Source of the DNA: Holacanthus passer
Taxonomy: Eukaryota; Chordata; Actinopteri; Pomacanthidae
DNA: 64,000 bases
Reading direction: 5' to 3'
NCBI GenBank assembly: GCA_025331565.1
Contig: JAFREQ010000063.1
Location: forward strand, 186,001 to 250,000
Each line of letters opens with the position of its first letter. Within the stretch, counting starts at the first letter, position 1. A program made the position numbers and the translations under genes. This document shows, in pieces, positions 60,818 through 64,000 of the stretch. The notes beneath the pieces were generated by a model that was not told the origin of the DNA, did no database searches, and worked only from the letters and a program-made list of their open reading frames with translations.

Positions 60818-63800
60818 GCTCTGCGAAAGTGGGCGAGTGGATGCAGTTGAACTCTCGGAGGCTGTCTTGCAGCACACGAAGCCTCATGGAGTCTTCGACC
60901 ACATCCACGCTCTTAAGCTGGAGGTCGTTCACGGGGTCAAGGCTTGCTATGCCGCTGGGGCTGGCCTCGGCCAATCGCAGGAGCTCCTGGGTCGCCGTGG
61001 AGATCGCTTGGCCGGGAGGGTCAAGCCTGAAAGACGAGAGCATGAAGGAGACAATGGAAAAGAGCAAAGCCAGGAAGATCAAGTCCAAAATAAAGACATA
61101 ATTAAATAGTTGGTTTGCATAAACATTAAAATGCATTTGAAATGGCATCATGTCCTTTGTGATGTTTCAAAGGGCGGCAGTGAGGTCTTTTTTGTTTGCA
61201 TGAGGGCTTTTATTTTGACATCAACCAAGCTCGCTCGCACACACCTGAATCGAGGCTGTTGCCTCTTGTTGTAGTTGTCGATGATCCTGTCTGGAATCAC
61301 TTTGAGGGTTTTCACTGTGATGGCTGAGATGTTGGCAAGCTTCAACTTCTGCACCGTGTGGCTGCACGGGCCTGACAAAATACAGGGAAACATCATACAC
61401 ACTTAAACTTTGCTTTGTGAAAGCCTCAACCAAATTACTGAAATGTAAACGTGTGTGAGTGGTTTTAGGTCTCAGGGTAGAAATAATGATAAAAAACGGA
61501 CTATGTGTGTCTGTATCAGTCTGTTTGTTCACTTGTCCGTCAACCAACCTTCAGGTATGAAGAGAGCTGTGTTGTAGAGGTGAGCAAAAGTGTCACTGTT
61601 GTTGCCTTTTCCTTCCCCTTCCTCGTTGCCCTTCTCACAGATGATGAGAGTTGTGAAGGTGCGATTCACAGATTCATTGGACACCTGACAAGGAGAGAAG
61701 ACAGATGTAGGAACTGGGAATCCTCAAAGCAAGATAGTTCTGGGTTCTACCCCAACCTGACATTTCTGTGTGGGGTTTGCATGTTTTCCTCCACAGTCCA
61801 ATGACATGCAGGTTGGATGATACTGAAACTCCAAACTGCCTGCATGTGTGAGTGTTTGTCTCGGTGTGTTAGCCCTGCAAAACACTGGGGACTTGTCTAG
61901 CATTAATGTCACCTTTTGCCCATTACATGCTGGGATAGATTCCTGACCCACACGATCATGAGCACTTTATGATTCTGTATCAATGTCTGATTATTTGACC
62001 TTATTTTGACCTTTGCTTATATGTCTCTTATATATTTGCTCTACTTTAATAAAGAGTTTCTTTAAAAACAAATATCACAGATGCCACTTTCAAGCTGTAC
62101 TGTCTGGAATCTGTGCAATACTCTCATGTGTATGTTCTGGTGTTTATAGATCTGGGTGTGATGCTGCATGTTAACTGGAGTTTGATTGTACATGTGCGCT
62201 GCTACATCGACTGTGCTCTTGAATGCACAAGACAAATAACTCCTAAGGGAGACAATAAAGATTCATCTAATCTAATCTAAGTGCTAAGAGTGATCTCTCA
62301 GAAAAGCAGCAACGACCACTTAGGAATTTGCTAACAAAGCCACACAATGGACTTCCACTTAAAATTAAATTCAGGTTGATTAATTTATTTCATTTATTGT
62401 GATTCAGCAACTCATGCATTAGAAGCAGTGATTCTCAGCCGAGGCACTTGTACCCCAGGGGGTAATGTAAAGAGTGTGGAGTAGCTCAACAAATTGGAGG
62501 AAATAGAAATTATAATTTCATTAATAAAATATAGAAAACATATTCACATTTGTGTTTAGCTTCAGACCTGAGTCAGCTCAACACCACCAAGAGTTACAAT
62601 TAAGAGACACACACACACACACACACACACACCTACCTGTAGGATTACTCCCAACGCATTGAGATGTTGTTTGTTGTTTACAACCACAACTCGACCCACA
62701 GACAGAGCTTTCAACCCGTTGACAGACTCCAGAATAGCGTGCTGAAACCAGAGAGGAGGGAGGAAATGTAGCAGGATTGAAGCTGTATGAGTTTGATCCT
62801 TGTTGCGTATCTGTGGGTGTTTTATACCTGGAGGGCTTCGGTGGTGGTTCGCAGCTCCGCCATGGTGTGATAGTAAGGCAGCAGGTCGGACAGCTGGCCT
62901 TCTGTGTCCAGAGGAGGCAGAGAGGACAACGTCTGCTTGAGCTGGCTGATCCTCTTCTCATGGGCCTACAGCAGGAGGAAGAGGAGGAGGAAGAGAAGAA
63001 GAGAGGAATTAGAGGGCTTTTATAACATATTTGTCAGTTGCCATGATTCAGGGTGTGAGAGAGAAGAGCGACAAGGAAGAGGACAGGAAGAGCGATTACA
63101 GAGGAAGGAATGTGAAATAAAGCTGTACAGAACGTGTACAATCAAAATTGTCCTTGTACCTGAGTGTCCCTGTGGTTTTCAGAAAAGCTCCTCCTCATCA
63201 TGTCGGTCACACGGAGGGCTTCAACTCGCAGCAGGTTGAGGATCATAGTGTAGGTGAGTCTGAACTGAGACTGGAGGATGGTGGGTTTACCCTGAGCCAC
63301 ACCAAGAGGACGATGTCAATGAAAGAATTCTGGATTTACTAGTGTAAAACATGAGTTTAATGCAGAACTAAACATCAATAAAGAAAACCAATCGTGATTA
63401 ATGTGAAGAGGGGTTGATACAGTATATTTCTTTTATGGCTGATAGTGCTGAACAATTATTATTTATTATCAATTAATCTGATGTAATTTTAATTGTCAAA
63501 AAGATAAAGAATAGCAAAAAAGTCCAAGGTGATGTCTTCAGATGTTTTGTTTTGTCCAACCAGCAATCCAAACTCCAAAATATTCACTTTATAATGACAT
63601 AAAACTGAATGCCGATTATTTTTTCTGTTGATTGACAAATTGTTTATACATTTAGTCAGGAAGATAAAGTTCCTATCAGAGACAAAGCTGAAAAGAACAT
63701 CGGAACACGCCTCTCCAAACTGGCACAGATGGAAAGTGAGTTAAAAAAACCCACTCAGCTGTGTAATTAAATGTTAAATGAATAACCCAGCAACACCTTC

Positions 63801-64000
63801 CTTGAAACACAGCCAAAATAAACAGGAGGCCGAGCTCGGCTTTAAGAGACCGCACACATCTTGCGATGCTGACCAGAAACCTGCAGACGGAGATTTAACA
63901 CTAAATGATATTGTGGCAGGCGTTGCTCTGAGGCCTCACCAGCATCATGGCGTGCAGATCCGCCATCTCGTGAACTCCGGCTTTACACAGAATGATGACC
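56433..64000 (-). CDS. skic2: Ski2-like exosome RNA helicase (SKIV2L), C-terminal part; 5' end beyond the window
   Basis: Helicase subunit of the cytosolic Ski complex that feeds RNA to the exosome in mRNA turnover. Exons in order: 64000(+)-63940, 63291-63160, 62965-62828, 62741-62637, 61684-61549, 61371-61245, 61026-60816, 59863-59753, 58372-58154, 57578-57438, 56633-56433; all GT-AG, phases consistent, about 526 residues. Human SKIC2 is 1,246 aa, so the RecA domains lie outside. Seen here: the end of the helicase core and winged-helix region (SQFRLTYTMILNLLRVEALR, MMRRSFSE), the arch/KOW insertion (VGRVVVVNNKHLNALGVILQ, LFIPEGPCSHTVQKL, KRQQPRFR), and the DSHCT domain (LPEYHQRIK, GRVACQISSHELLLTELLF, GLTEVVYCWARGMPFSEIAQ, VVRCIQRLDEV, RRDIVFTASLYTH). 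The 60816 donor abuts a long GT repeat. Confidence 0.96.
58755..59150 (-). repeat. dispersed teleost repeat (CCACCCAATAGTTGTTGAGA family), inverted copy 3
   Basis: Reverse-orientation phrases: TTAAATGGATTGGAATGAAA, GACTTTGGTGATCC, GTAGCGCCACCAGCAGGCTG, TTGCCATGAAATTTGG and CCCATCAGCCTCAACTGTAC. Lies in the skic2 intron between 58,372 and 59,753. Confidence 0.65.
60734..60815. repeat. (CA)n microsatellite, about 41 units, forming a skic2 splice donor
   Basis: An uninterrupted CA repeat on the + strand (GT in the transcript). It starts at the very first base of the intron after the exon ending at 60816. Confidence 0.95.
61735..61965 (-). repeat. SINE-like or DNA-element dispersed repeat
   Basis: Contains GGGGTTTGCATGTTTTCC, CCACAGTCCAATGACATGCA, GTGTTAGCCCTGCAAAACAC, GGGGACTTGTCTAG and CAT(T)ACATGCTGGGATAGATTC, phrases of a very common vertebrate repeat. 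Strand is arbitrary. Lies in the skic2 intron between 62,637 and 61,684. Confidence 0.6.
62040..62283 (+). repeat. possible retroposon 3' end with short tandem tail
   Basis: Ends GGGAGACAATAAAGATTCAT followed by CTAATCTAATCTAA, a tandem-pentamer tail like those of fish LINE/SINE 3' ends. The 5' limit is a guess. Confidence 0.4.
62608..62633. repeat. short (CA)n tract beside a skic2 donor
   Basis: About 12 CA units. In the transcript the intron reads GTAGGTGTGTGTG..., so the repeat begins a few bases inside the intron. Confidence 0.85.
63440..63665 (+). mobile_element. hAT-type dispersed repeat fragment
   Basis: TAGTGCTGAACAATTATTA at the left, then CCAACCAGCAATCCAAACTC, CAAAATATTCACTTTATAAT and TTTTTCTGTTGATTGACAAA, in the order of the teleost element whose other end is seen at 8,880-9,042. 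Lies in the first skic2 intron of the window. Confidence 0.5.

Noticed and set aside
1..64000. CRISPR arrays, bacterial operons, rRNA or tRNA genes.
   Set aside because: No regularly spaced repeats with unique spacers, no tRNA-like cloverleaf recognised, no rRNA-like sequence; the window is a vertebrate nuclear locus.

Overview
The window is a piece of teleost (most likely percomorph) nuclear genome. It holds multi-exon genes with GT-AG introns and vertebrate-type proteins, and long AT-rich introns. It also carries several dispersed repeats whose consensus phrases are typical of spiny-rayed fishes. I see no bacterial, phage, CRISPR or organellar signal. Almost all coding capacity belongs to six recognisable vertebrate genes, whose exons I joined in frame by hand.

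Layout, left to right. Positions 1-174 are an open frame on the + strand, probably the C-terminal exon of an unidentified gene entering from the left. Next come csnk2b (minus, coding 2,974-7,616, 215 aa), prrc2a/BAT2 (minus, coding 12,233-23,262, about 1,956 aa) and neu1 lysosomal sialidase (minus, 29,019-33,876, 387 aa). They are followed by tmem268 (plus, 39,132-43,609, 351 aa), prrt1/SynDIG4 (minus, 48,956-55,607, 242 aa) and the 3' part of skic2/skiv2l (minus, 56,433 to beyond 64,000, about 526 C-terminal residues). The minus-strand genes lie head to tail with short spacers. neu1 and tmem268 are divergent, and tmem268 and prrt1 are convergent.

In human, PRRC2A, CSNK2B, NEU1, SKIC2 and PRRT1 all lie in the MHC class III region on 6p21.3, so this is a conserved class III segment. 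TMEM268 is the exception: in human it is on 9q32, near one of the MHC-paralogous regions. The genes share neighbourhood rather than a pathway: a kinase regulatory subunit, an RNA-associated scaffold, a lysosomal hydrolase, a small membrane protein, an AMPA-receptor-associated protein and the exosome-assisting helicase.

Most of the rest is introns, UTRs and old transposable elements: inverted-repeat MITE-like elements, hAT and Tc1 fragments, two families of dispersed teleost repeat, and microsatellites. I found no previously undescribed system. The observations most worth checking are these: prrc2a appears to stop at a conserved exon boundary and lack the usual C-terminal third; neu1 uses a GC donor, lacks the usual C-terminal tyrosine sorting motif and has paired CLEAR-like palindromes upstream; a skic2 splice donor is the first unit of a (GT)~41 microsatellite; and a Tc1 deletion derivative sits nested inside another repeat.
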